From contig CAMDJP010000015.1 in the NCBI GenBank assembly GCA_945900775.1, positions 1 to 57,410 on the forward strand: a stretch of DNA of 57,410 nucleotides, given 5' to 3'. Both the position numbers and the translations under genes were made by a program. How positions within the stretch are numbered: the first letter of the stretch is position 1; each line of letters starts with the position of its first letter. Shown piece by piece: positions 42,407 through 50,279 of this stretch. The stretch is from Akkermansia muciniphila. Its GTDB lineage: Bacteria > Verrucomicrobiota > Verrucomicrobiia > Limisphaerales > SIAT01. Under the pieces are notes generated by a model. The model was not told the DNA's origin. It saw nothing but the letters and a program-made list of their open reading frames with translations, and searched no databases.

Positions 42407-43489
42407 ATGGGTAACACTTTTGGGCACCTATTCCGTATCACCACTTGGGGCGAGTCGCACGGCGGCGCCGTCGGCGTGGTGGTGGACGGCTGCCCGCCGC
42501 GTCTCAAGCTCACCGAGGCCGATATCCAGCCCGATCTCGACCGCCGTCGCCCCGGTCAGTCGCGTATTGTCACGCAGCGGAAGGAGACTGACACCGTCAA
42601 AATCTTCTCCGGCACCTTCGAGGGGCGAACGCTCGGCACACCGATTCTCATGTTCGTGGCGAACGAAGACCAGCGTTCCGAGGCGTACACCGAGATGGCG
42701 ACGAAGTTCCGTCCATCGCATGCGGACTTCACTTATCAGGCCAAGTACGGCATTCGCGCATGGCCGGGTGGCGGCCGCACTAGTGCGAGGGAGACGGTCG
42801 GTCGTGTGGCCGCCGGCGCGATTGCAAAGAAGCTTCTGCTCGAGCAGTTCGGCGTCGAGGTGCTCGCCTACGTGACGCAGGTGGAACGAATCTCTGCCGA
42901 GGTGAATCGCGAGAAGGTGCGTTTTAAGGACATTGAGTCGAACATCGTCCGCTGCCCCGACCACGCTGCCGCGGAACGGATGATCCGGGCGATTGACCGC
43001 GTTCGCAAGGAAGGCGACAGCGTGGGCGGCATCATCGAGGGGGTTGCGCGCGGCGTGCCGGTTGGCTGGGGCGAACCGGTATTCGACCGACTCGAGGCGG
43101 ACCTCGCCAAAGCGATGCTCAGTCTTCCGGCGACAAAGGGATTCGAAATCGGCTCCGGCTTCAGCGGCGTGGCGATGCGTGGCAGCGCACACAACGATAT
43201 CTTCCGCATGAAGGGTCGCCGCGTGCGCACGCTGAGCAACCGTTCCGGCGGCGTGCAGGGTGGCATCTCGAACGGCGAGACCATCTACTTCCGCGTGGCG
43301 TTCAAGCCAACCGCGACCATCCTGCAAGAACAGAACACCGTCGATGACGAAGGGCGTAACGTGAAGATCAAGGCCCGTGGACGCCACGATCCGTGCGTGC
43401 TGCCGCGTGCGGTGCCGCTGGTCGAGTCGATGACCGCACTCGTTCTCGCGGATCACGCCCTGCGCCATCGCGCGCAATGCGGGAAGTAA
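42407..43489 (+). CDS. aroC: Chorismate synthase
   Basis: AroC makes chorismate from EPSP, needing reduced flavin. The 360-aa product (ATG at 42407) opens [20 protein letters not shown] and contains the three PROSITE regions: [33 protein letters not shown], and [14 protein letters not shown] with [17 protein letters not shown]. Length is normal. It lies 3 bp before an esterase gene, with which it is likely co-transcribed, and is divergent from the Sel1-repeat gene. aroE lies 4 kb away on the other strand. Confidence 0.97.
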   Translation: MGNTFGHLFRITTWGESHGGAVGVVVDGCPPRLKLTEADIQPDLDRRRPGQSRIVTQRKETDTVKIFSGTFEGRTLGTPILMFVANEDQRSEAYTEMATKFRPSHADFTYQAKYGIRAWPGGGRTSARETVGRVAAGAIAKKLLLEQFGVEVLAYVTQVERISAEVNREKVRFKDIESNIVRCPDHAAAERMIRAIDRVRKEGDSVGGIIEGVARGVPVGWGEPVFDRLEADLAKAMLSLPATKGFEIGSGFSGVAMRGSAHNDIFRMKGRRVRTLSNRSGGVQGGISNGETIYFRVAFKPTATILQEQNTVDDEGRNVKIKARGRHDPCVLPRAVPLVESMTALVLADHALRHRAQCGK

Positions 43490-43492
43490 ACT

Positions 43493-44707
43493 ATGCGCAC
43501 ACTGGCCTGCTTTTTCCTCTTTCTCGCGCATTCAATTTTCGCCGCAGATACAGCCTCCGCACCATCTTGGGATCTCGCGCTCTTCAGTAAAGTACCCGCC
43601 ACATTCGCTGCGACGAACCGCAGCACGGTTCCCGGTGTACGGTCTCTTTTCTATGAAGGGTCGCAGTTTAGCGGGAAGCCGACGCGCGTCTTCGCGTGGT
43701 ATGGCGCGCCGACGAACACAACGAAGAAGATTCCCGCGATGGTGCTAGTGCATGGCGGTGGCGGCACGGCCTTCGATGCGTGGGTGAAGCTCTGGGTCTC
43801 TCGCGGTTACGCGGCTGTCGCGATGGACCTGTGCGGCTCCGTTCCGCTCGGAAGCTACGGCAAATGGCAGCGTCACGAACAGGGCGGTCCGCCGGGTTGG
43901 GGCGGCTTTGATCAGATTGACCGGCCGCAAACTGACCAGTGGACGTGGCAGGCGATTGCCGACATCGTTCTCGCGCACTCGCTCATCCGCTCGTTTCCCG
44001 AGGTGGACGCGACGCGCATCGGCGTCACCGGCATTTCATGGGGCGGTTACCTCACTTGCATCGCCTCCGCGGTGGACACGCGTTTCCGTTTCGCTGCGCC
44101 GGTGTATGGCTGTGGTTTTCTCGGCGAGAATTCCACATGGCTCGGGACATTTGAGAAGATGAGCGCGGAGAAGTCCGCCATGTGGCTCGCGTGGTGGGAT
44201 CCCTCGCACTATCTGAAACGCACCGAGATGCCGGTGCTCTGGGTGAATGGCAGCAACGACTTCGCCTACCCAATGGATTCGTGGCAGAAATCCTATCGAG
44301 CCACACGCGGGTCAGACACACTTTGCCTGCGAGTCCGGATGCCTCACGGGCACGGTGGCGCCGGTGAAAATCCGGTTGAAATCCACGCCTTCGCCGAGAG
44401 TCTTTTTAACGGTGGCTCGCCGCTGGCGAAGGTGCTCAAGCAGGGCCGCGACGTAAAGAATGTGTGGGCGACGTTTCAGTCGAAGTCGATAATCACCAAG
44501 GCCGAGTTGAACTTCACGCGGGACAGCGGCAAATGGCAGCAGCGGAAGTGGGAAGCCCTATCGGCTGCGCTCGATGCAAAGGCCGGTCGCGCGAGTGCCG
44601 TGCTGCCCGAAGGGACGACGGTTTATTATCTGAACCTCATTGACGAGCGCGGCCTCGTCGTTAGTGCCGAGCACGAAGAGTTGTCTACTCAGAATCCTTC
44701 GCGATAG
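43493..44707 (+). CDS. Exported alpha/beta hydrolase (acetylxylan-esterase-like)
   Basis: The 404-aa protein has a signal peptide (RTLACFFLFLAHSIFA) and an alpha/beta-hydrolase core. The oxyanion segment is AMVLVHGGGGTAFDAWV, the nucleophile elbow is GISWGG (about residue 182), an acid appears in VNGSNDFAYP, and the likely catalytic His is in MPHGHGG. Prolyl-oligopeptidase-like and acetylxylan-esterase-like proteins of this group deacetylate carbohydrate or cleave small esters. The last 19 bp overlap the 3' end of the convergent amidohydrolase gene. Confidence 0.9.
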   Translation: MRTLACFFLFLAHSIFAADTASAPSWDLALFSKVPATFAATNRSTVPGVRSLFYEGSQFSGKPTRVFAWYGAPTNTTKKIPAMVLVHGGGGTAFDAWVKLWVSRGYAAVAMDLCGSVPLGSYGKWQRHEQGGPPGWGGFDQIDRPQTDQWTWQAIADIVLAHSLIRSFPEVDATRIGVTGISWGGYLTCIASAVDTRFRFAAPVYGCGFLGENSTWLGTFEKMSAEKSAMWLAWWDPSHYLKRTEMPVLWVNGSNDFAYPMDSWQKSYRATRGSDTLCLRVRMPHGHGGAGENPVEIHAFAESLFNGGSPLAKVLKQGRDVKNVWATFQSKSIITKAELNFTRDSGKWQQRKWEALSAALDAKAGRASAVLPEGTTVYYLNLIDERGLVVSAEHEELSTQNPSR

Positions 44708-46458
44708 ACGAGCTTCCCGTTCACGTAGGTGCGCAGCGCTTTCGTCTGCGCGATTTTGTCCTCCAGGCACGTGAGCAGGTCGGTATCGAGGACGACGAGG
44801 TCGGCTAGCTTTCCAACTTCCAGCGATCCCGCCCTGTCTTCGAGGAAGAGCAGCTTCGCGTTGTTAATAGTGTAGAAACGCAGCGCCTGTTCGCGGGTCA
44901 GGGCTTCTTCGGGATGCAACTGGCCCTCGTGCCACTTCGCCCGCCGCGTGATCGCGGTCGCCATGCCGAGGAACGGGTTGTAGGGATTCACGCTGCGGAG
45001 CGAGCCGATTTTCTGCATGTGGTCCGAGCCGCCGCCCACGATGCCGCCCGCCGCGAAAATGCTCTTGAGCGGCTGGAAGTAACGCAGTCGGTCGTAGCCG
45101 AACTGTTTCACCAGTGTGCGCGTGTCGAGATAGAGCCACGCGGGCTGGATGTCGAGGACCACACCGAGCCGCGCGGCGGTCTCGACCGATTCCTTGCTCA
45201 TAAAGTTGCTGTGTGTGACGCACGCGCGGGTCTGGCGGATGGGCAAGCCTTCCTTGGTGAGCTCATCGTAAACCTCCATCAGCGTGTGCACCGCACCGTC
45301 GCCGACGGAGTGCGCGGTGAATTGCAGTCCGCTCTCCACGGCGGTGCGAACCATCGGCTTGAGCCGGTCCTTGGGGATGAACAGCACGCCGCGATACTGC
45401 GGGTCGGTGATGGAGTAAATCTCGCTTAAGCCCCACGGCTGACGCATGTAGGCACTGCCCGTGAGCATGCCGCCGTCGAGGAACATCTTGATGCCGATGA
45501 TGCGGACCCAGTCATCGCGCTCCGTGTGCAGCTTGTGCTTGGCGACGGCGCGGATGTTGTCCTGAATCTTCGCCAACTCGCCGAGTGAGCCGACGCCCTG
45601 CGACGCGCTCACGCGCACGGTCAACGCACCCGCGTCGCGCAACTTCGCATAGCTCTCGATGGCACCGAGGCCCGCGTTCCGGTCGGAGATAGTCGTGATG
45701 CCGACGGAGTTGTAGTCCTTGAAAAGCGCTATAAGACGCTCGGTGCGCTCGGTCTCCGTCGCGCTGCGCGCACCGGTGTTGCCAGTTTTGAAATAGTTAG
45801 CCGAGGTCCGGAGAATGCCCGTGGGCTCACCGTTCGCGTCCTTCTCGACCTTGCCGGGAACGCCAACGGGAATTTGGAAGTGGCGGTCAATCTTGTTGAG
45901 CTGGAGGGCGAGCGAATTCACTGAGGCGTCGGGTCCAGTCTGGAAAGCGACAGGGTGCTTCGGCGCGGCGGCATCCAACTCAGCGCGAGTCGGGTAACGC
46001 TGCTCCTTCAGGCGCGTGATGAAAATCTGTGAGGTGGTAATCCACTGCCCCTCCGTCGCGATTGCCGCACGCGACCGGATATAGGCGAGCACGTCAGCGA
46101 TAGACTCCATCTCCGGCATCGCGTGGTCGAACTCATACATGCTGGCGCTGGTTGGATGCGTGTGCGAGTCCATCAGGCCCGGAATGACCATGCGACCCGC
46201 GAGATTTACCGATTCGGTCCGCGGGCCTTTGAGTTTTGCCACCTCGGCGTCAGTGCCGATGGCGAGAATGCGTCCGTCGCCGATGGCGATTGCTTGGTGG
46301 ATGGAGAACTTATCGTTTACCGTTACGATTTTGCCGCTATGCAAAATCACTTCTGCTGGCGCGCCGCGAACGGAAGTGGTGGTGACGCCGGTGAGCAGAG
46401 CGACCAGCAGCGCAGCGAATGTGAACGTACCGCGGGCTGCGAGCGTAGCAGGCTTCAT
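44689..46458 (-). CDS. Exported amidohydrolase (YtcJ-like, amidohydrolase 3 family)
   Basis: The 589-aa protein has a signal peptide (TFAALLVALLTGVTTTSVRG). The N-terminal block EVILHSGKIVTVNDKFS, the metal motif GLMDSHTHP (about 97-105), QGVGSLGEL, FTAHSVGDGAVHTLME and the final ADLVVLDTDLLT are typical of YtcJ-type metal hydrolases of unknown substrate. Its ATG overlaps the stop of the prepilin-peptidase gene (ATGA, 46455-46458), so translation is coupled. Location outside the cytoplasm fits a scavenging role. Confidence 0.92.
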   Translation of the reverse strand: MKPATLAARGTFTFAALLVALLTGVTTTSVRGAPAEVILHSGKIVTVNDKFSIHQAIAIGDGRILAIGTDAEVAKLKGPRTESVNLAGRMVIPGLMDSHTHPTSASMYEFDHAMPEMESIADVLAYIRSRAAIATEGQWITTSQIFITRLKEQRYPTRAELDAAAPKHPVAFQTGPDASVNSLALQLNKIDRHFQIPVGVPGKVEKDANGEPTGILRTSANYFKTGNTGARSATETERTERLIALFKDYNSVGITTISDRNAGLGAIESYAKLRDAGALTVRVSASQGVGSLGELAKIQDNIRAVAKHKLHTERDDWVRIIGIKMFLDGGMLTGSAYMRQPWGLSEIYSITDPQYRGVLFIPKDRLKPMVRTAVESGLQFTAHSVGDGAVHTLMEVYDELTKEGLPIRQTRACVTHSNFMSKESVETAARLGVVLDIQPAWLYLDTRTLVKQFGYDRLRYFQPLKSIFAAGGIVGGGSDHMQKIGSLRSVNPYNPFLGMATAITRRAKWHEGQLHPEEALTREQALRFYTINNAKLLFLEDRAGSLEVGKLADLVVLDTDLLTCLEDKIAQTKALRTYVNGKLVYREGF

Positions 46459-47573
46459 CGTGCTGGTGGGAAAAGTGGATTAGGATGGAGCCACCAGAAG
46501 ATTTCCCAGGCGTGGCCGCTGAAGAGCCAGATGACCGCTGCGAGCGCGATGTACGGGCCGTAGGGCAACTTGGCCGACCAGTCGCGTTTGCCGATGGCGA
46601 TGAGCGTGACGCCTGCGACCGCACCGATGACCGCGCTGACAAGCAACGAGAAGACCGCTGCCTGCCAACCGAGGAACGCACCGATGGCTGCCATGAACTT
46701 CACATCGCCCAACCCCATCGCCTCGCGCGGGATGACGAGTTGGTCAGTCACCGCCTCCATCTGCGCGACGGTGGTCGGGTCGAGTTTTTCCTTGCCGATA
46801 AAAAGCGCCTGCTGCGAGAGGCGCACGGGTACGTCCGCGTAGCAGCGGTCGGTCAGTTCGAGTTGCGATGCGTGCAGGTGGATAGTGTCCGAACCGCGGT
46901 AGAACAGCTCCTCGTACGGAATCGTTTCGTCGGGCAGCACGAGGCTGCTCTCGGTAAAATAGATGCGTGAGCGGGTCGGCAGTTCGATTTTCTGTCGTCC
47001 GAAGGCGAGTTTGCCCAAGAGCAGTACGGCGTACACGATGAGCGCCCCAGTCCCCGCGCCGATGAGGCTCCACTTGAGTGCTTGGCCGATGGTAGCGGCG
47101 TTGTGGAGATCGAGAATAACCAGAGAGATAAGCACGCCCACGACAGTGCCGCCGAGCGTGATTTCGTCCGGGATAATAAAGTGCTCGAAATCGATGAACG
47201 TCGCGGCGAGCAGGCCGGCGAGCAGCAGGCAGTACGCGGCCGCAAGCAGACCGGTCTGTTGCCACGCGCCGGCGTTACCGAACTTGTGCCACGCCGCTGC
47301 GAAGGCGAGGCCGGTGAGTAGTTCGACGAGGAAATAGCGTGCAGAAATCGGCGCCGCGCAGTTCGCACACTTACCGCGCAGCCAGAGCCACGTGACCAGC
47401 GGGATGTTCAGGAACCACGGGATAGTGAACTGGCAGTGCGGGCAGTGCGACGGCGGGTTCACCACGCTCATCCCGCGCGGCAGGCGATGGATGCAGACGT
47501 TCAGGAAGCTGCCAACCATCGCGCCGGTGATGAAATAGACGGCGGTCCAGAAATGGAACGGCAGGCTAGTCAT
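46455..47573 (-). CDS. pilD: Prepilin peptidase with periplasmic/cytoplasmic insertion
   Basis: PilD cleaves and N-methylates type IV prepilins and type II pseudopilins. The 372-aa protein has the GSFLNVCIHRLPRG opening, two zinc CxxC pairs (Cys44/47 and Cys69/72) and the catalytic aspartates Asp128 in FIDFEHFIIPD and Asp290 in GLGDVKFMAAIG. Between them lies an insertion of about 100 residues (about 190-285) rich in beta-type sequence, absent from the E. coli enzyme. It overlaps aroE (8 bp) upstream and the amidohydrolase (4 bp) downstream. The pseudopilin at 56232 is a likely substrate. Confidence 0.95.
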   Translation of the reverse strand: MTSLPFHFWTAVYFITGAMVGSFLNVCIHRLPRGMSVVNPPSHCPHCQFTIPWFLNIPLVTWLWLRGKCANCAAPISARYFLVELLTGLAFAAAWHKFGNAGAWQQTGLLAAAYCLLLAGLLAATFIDFEHFIIPDEITLGGTVVGVLISLVILDLHNAATIGQALKWSLIGAGTGALIVYAVLLLGKLAFGRQKIELPTRSRIYFTESSLVLPDETIPYEELFYRGSDTIHLHASQLELTDRCYADVPVRLSQQALFIGKEKLDPTTVAQMEAVTDQLVIPREAMGLGDVKFMAAIGAFLGWQAAVFSLLVSAVIGAVAGVTLIAIGKRDWSAKLPYGPYIALAAVIWLFSGHAWEIFWWLHPNPLFPPAR

Positions 47574-48522
47574 AGACGTTCTTTTCCAGCGCGCGTCGCA
47601 TCACCTCCACCGGCGCTGCCCGGCCGCTCCAAATCTCCAGCGCCTTCGCGCCTTGGTAGAGCAGCATGCCAAGTCCGTTCGCCGTGCGGCAACCGGCCGC
47701 CTTCGCAGCCTTGAGCAAGAGCGTTTCCGCTGGACGATAAATCATGTCGTACACCGCGCCAGCTTTGCTCAAGGGGAACTGCCGTTCATCGAGAGGCGAA
47801 GCATCGCCGGTCTTCAAGCCGAGTGACGTGGCGTTCAAGACCAGTTCCACGGTGCTTGCGGGATAGCCAACGACCACCTTCACGCTGGGGAACCGCTGGC
47901 GAATCTCGACGGCGACCTCCTCGGCCTTGCTTGCCGTGCGGTTGACGAGGAAGAGTTCGCGCGCGCCGTCGCTGGCGAGCTTGAGCGCCGCCGTACGACC
48001 TGCGCCACCGGCGCCGAGCAGGAGGATGCGCGCGCCGCTCGGCTCCACGGCGAGGTCCTCGCGCAGCGAGCGGGTGATGGCGTCGGCGTCGGTGTTGAAG
48101 CCGTGCGTGCGGAGCTCCGCGGCGTCCGCGGCGGGGATCTCCGCGAGCGGTCGCCATTGGCCGTGCGCGTCCTTCGCCTCGAAACGCACTGTGTTCACCG
48201 CGCCCCACGTCTTCGCAGATTCATCGAGCGCATCCATCATTCCCACCGCGAGCAGCTTGTGGGGCACGGTGAGGTTAAGGCCGAGGAAACGCATCGCCTG
48301 AGCGCCGGCGATGGCGGCGCGCAATTCCTCCGGTCGCACCTCGCAGGCGAGGTAACGCCAGTCGAGGCCGAGCGCGGCGATGCCCGCGTTCTGCATCGCA
48401 GGCGAGGCAGAGTGACGGATGGGATGGCCGAAGACGGCGCAGCAACGCGTCAACGCGCTGACGGGGTTGTCGTGGGCCTCAGGCACACGTAGAAAACTAA
48501 TGTTCTCTGTTGGAAGTTCCAA
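47566..48522 (-). CDS. aroE: Shikimate dehydrogenase
   Basis: AroE reduces 3-dehydroshikimate with NADPH. The 318-aa frame shows the substrate motif FGHPIRHSASPAMQNAG, the catalytic Lys in LNLTVPHKLLAVGMMDALDESA, the nucleotide loop LLLGAGGAGRTAALKLA and the NRT adenine/ribose segment. It ends GLGMLLYQGAKALEIWSG, matching the family. It is somewhat longer than the usual 270-290. The start is uncertain: TTG at 48522 gives the longest form and lies inside a heptanucleotide repeat; GTG at 48486 is another candidate. It is first in the run aroE - pilD - amidohydrolase. Confidence 0.94.
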   Translation of the reverse strand: MELPTENISFLRVPEAHDNPVSALTRCCAVFGHPIRHSASPAMQNAGIAALGLDWRYLACEVRPEELRAAIAGAQAMRFLGLNLTVPHKLLAVGMMDALDESAKTWGAVNTVRFEAKDAHGQWRPLAEIPAADAAELRTHGFNTDADAITRSLREDLAVEPSGARILLLGAGGAGRTAALKLASDGARELFLVNRTASKAEEVAVEIRQRFPSVKVVVGYPASTVELVLNATSLGLKTGDASPLDERQFPLSKAGAVYDMIYRPAETLLLKAAKAAGCRTANGLGMLLYQGAKALEIWSGRAAPVEVMRRALEKNVYD

Positions 48523-48534
48523 GTTCCAAGTTGG
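48512..48534. repeat. Short tandem repeat (AAGTTCC/AAGTTGG) at the aroE start
   Basis: The plus strand reads GG-AAGTTCC-AAGTTCC-AAGTTGG, a 7-bp unit in three near-copies, with the candidate TTG start of aroE inside it. A 7-bp unit would shift the reading frame if its number changed. No evidence of variation can be seen from one sequence. Confidence 0.4.
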
Positions 48535-48774
48535 TTCTGGCAGGGCAGGGTGGATCTCAGTTTCCCATTGCGCCGAGAAAAATAGACAGGCTATATACGG
48601 GTTGAATCATACCCAGAGTGAAGATTAAAGAAATCACGCCTGAGCGATAACGGTCATTTCACACTATGTCATTCGAGATTCAGCGCAGAAGCATCACGAA
48701 CTGAATCAGCTGGCGTTGGGCGTGGCTGTCGCGTTCCAGCGCTACCACCAAATCTCCCAATAAAATATAACCCC
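48523..48774. other. Divergent intergenic region between aroE and sulfatase 2
   Basis: This 252-bp stretch has lower GC than its neighbours. It has no supported ORF and no RNA gene that I recognise. It probably holds the promoters of both genes, but no -35/-10 pair stands out. Confidence 0.4.
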
Positions 48775-50127
48775 ATGACGACTATCCGCCTCATTGCTGT
48801 CTTTCTTCTCCTTCCTTCCATCTTGGTTCTGCGTGCAGCGCAGCCGTCCTCTGCACGGCCCAACTTCATCATCTTCTACTCCGACGATCTCGGCTGGGGT
48901 GAAACCGGCGCGCAGGGCAACCGTGAAATTCCCACGCCTCACACCGACTCGATCGCGAAGAATGGTATCCGCTTCACCAGCGGCTACGTCGCCGCGACGT
49001 ATTGCAGTCCGTCGCGCGCCGGCCTCCTGACCGGGCGCTACCCCACGCGCTTTGGCCACGAGTTCAACAGCACCGCCAACGCCATCGGCCTTCGCTCCGA
49101 CCAAACGACGTTGGCGACCCGCCTCAAAGCCCACGGTTACGCCACCGCCGCCATCGGCAAGTGGCACCTCGGCAACCAGCCCGAGAATCGGCCGACCAAG
49201 CGCGGCTTCGACGAATTCTTCGGCACGCTCAACAACACGCCGTTCTTCCATCCGACCAACTTCATCGACTCGCGGATCAACGACGACGTTCGCCCCGTCA
49301 CTGATCCGAATTTCTACACGACCGATGCCTTCGCCGAGCGTGCCGTGGACTGGATCGAGAGGAACAAAACCAAACCGTGGTTCCTCTACCTGCCTTTCAA
49401 TGCCCAGCACGCCCCGCTTCAGGCGCCGAAAAAATACCTCGATCGTTTCCCGAACATCACCGACGAGAAGCGCAAACTCTTCGCCGCGATGATGGCTGCC
49501 ATGGACGACGCCATCGGTCGTGTCATGGGCAAGGTGCGCGCCCTCGGTCAGGAGGAAAACACGATTGTCTTCTACATCGGCGACAACGGTGGCCCCACCG
49601 CGAGCACGACTTCGCAAAACGGTCCGCTACGCGGCTTCAAGATGACGACCTACGAGGGTGGCCCGCGCGTCCCGTTCTTCGCTCAGTGGAAAGGCAAGTG
49701 GCCCGCAGGAAAAACTTACGACTTCCCCGTGCTTAACCTCGACGTGCTCCCCACGATCATCGCCGCCGCCGGCGCGAAGCCCGAGCCCTCGTGGCAGCTC
49801 GACGGCGTCGATCTCACGCCCTACGTCACCGGCGCCAATACCGCGCGCCCACACCAGACACTCTACTGGCGCTTTAGCCCACAGTGGGCGATTCGCCACG
49901 GCGACATGAAGCTTGTCGTCTCCAGCGGCGGCAGCGGTAAGCCGGAGCTCTACGACATCGCTACCGACATCGGCGAAACCAAAGACCTCGCCGTCGCGCA
50001 ACCCGCCAAGGTGAAGGAGCTGCAGGTGCTTTGGGACAAGTGGAACGCCGAACAAGCTCCGGCCAGCGCGCCCAACGCCCCGGGCGGCAAAGCAAAGAAA
50101 AACGAGAAGAAGAAAAACAAGCAGTGA
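48775..50127 (+). CDS. Exported sulfatase, arylsulfatase/GalNAc-6-sulfatase-like
   Basis: The 450-aa protein has a signal peptide (LIAVFLLLPSILVLRAA) and the core opening PNFIIFYSDDLGWGETGAQG. The formylglycine Cys77 lies in CSPSRAG, followed by GRYPTRFGHEFN, KWHLGNQPENRPTKRGFDEFFG and DNGGPTAS. This differs from the iduronate-2-sulfatase-like enzyme at 37746 and fits arylsulfatase A or GalNAc-6-sulfatase relatives. The C-terminus has a Lys/Asn/Glu tail AKKNEKKKNKQ. No sulfatase-maturing enzyme gene is near. It is convergent with the M48 gene. Confidence 0.95.
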   Translation: MTTIRLIAVFLLLPSILVLRAAQPSSARPNFIIFYSDDLGWGETGAQGNREIPTPHTDSIAKNGIRFTSGYVAATYCSPSRAGLLTGRYPTRFGHEFNSTANAIGLRSDQTTLATRLKAHGYATAAIGKWHLGNQPENRPTKRGFDEFFGTLNNTPFFHPTNFIDSRINDDVRPVTDPNFYTTDAFAERAVDWIERNKTKPWFLYLPFNAQHAPLQAPKKYLDRFPNITDEKRKLFAAMMAAMDDAIGRVMGKVRALGQEENTIVFYIGDNGGPTASTTSQNGPLRGFKMTTYEGGPRVPFFAQWKGKWPAGKTYDFPVLNLDVLPTIIAAAGAKPEPSWQLDGVDLTPYVTGANTARPHQTLYWRFSPQWAIRHGDMKLVVSSGGSGKPELYDIATDIGETKDLAVAQPAKVKELQVLWDKWNAEQAPASAPNAPGGKAKKNEKKKNKQ

Positions 50128-50173
50128 GCCCCCGTCGGTCGGTAGCCAGCGCCCCCTTTTCTTTCTATCACAG

Positions 50174-50190
50174 CCAACACCATGTGTTGG
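50174..50190. terminator. Hairpin between sulfatase 2 and the M48 gene
   Basis: A perfect 7-bp stem CCAACAC / GTGTTGG with a CAT loop lies 47 bp after the sulfatase stop, in the 152-bp convergent space. Without a T-run it is only a weak terminator candidate. Confidence 0.4.
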
Positions 50191-50279
50191 AGCAATGGCT
50201 TGAAGGAAACTAGATTTTTAAAGGGATTGGATCCGCGAGGGGTTTATGCGCGGTCGGGTGAGGCGAACGCGGTGAGTGT

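Noticed and set aside
42428-43531. 367-codon minus-strand frame opposite aroC
   Set aside because: It is a mirror of a highly conserved gene and has His/Arg-rich shadow composition.
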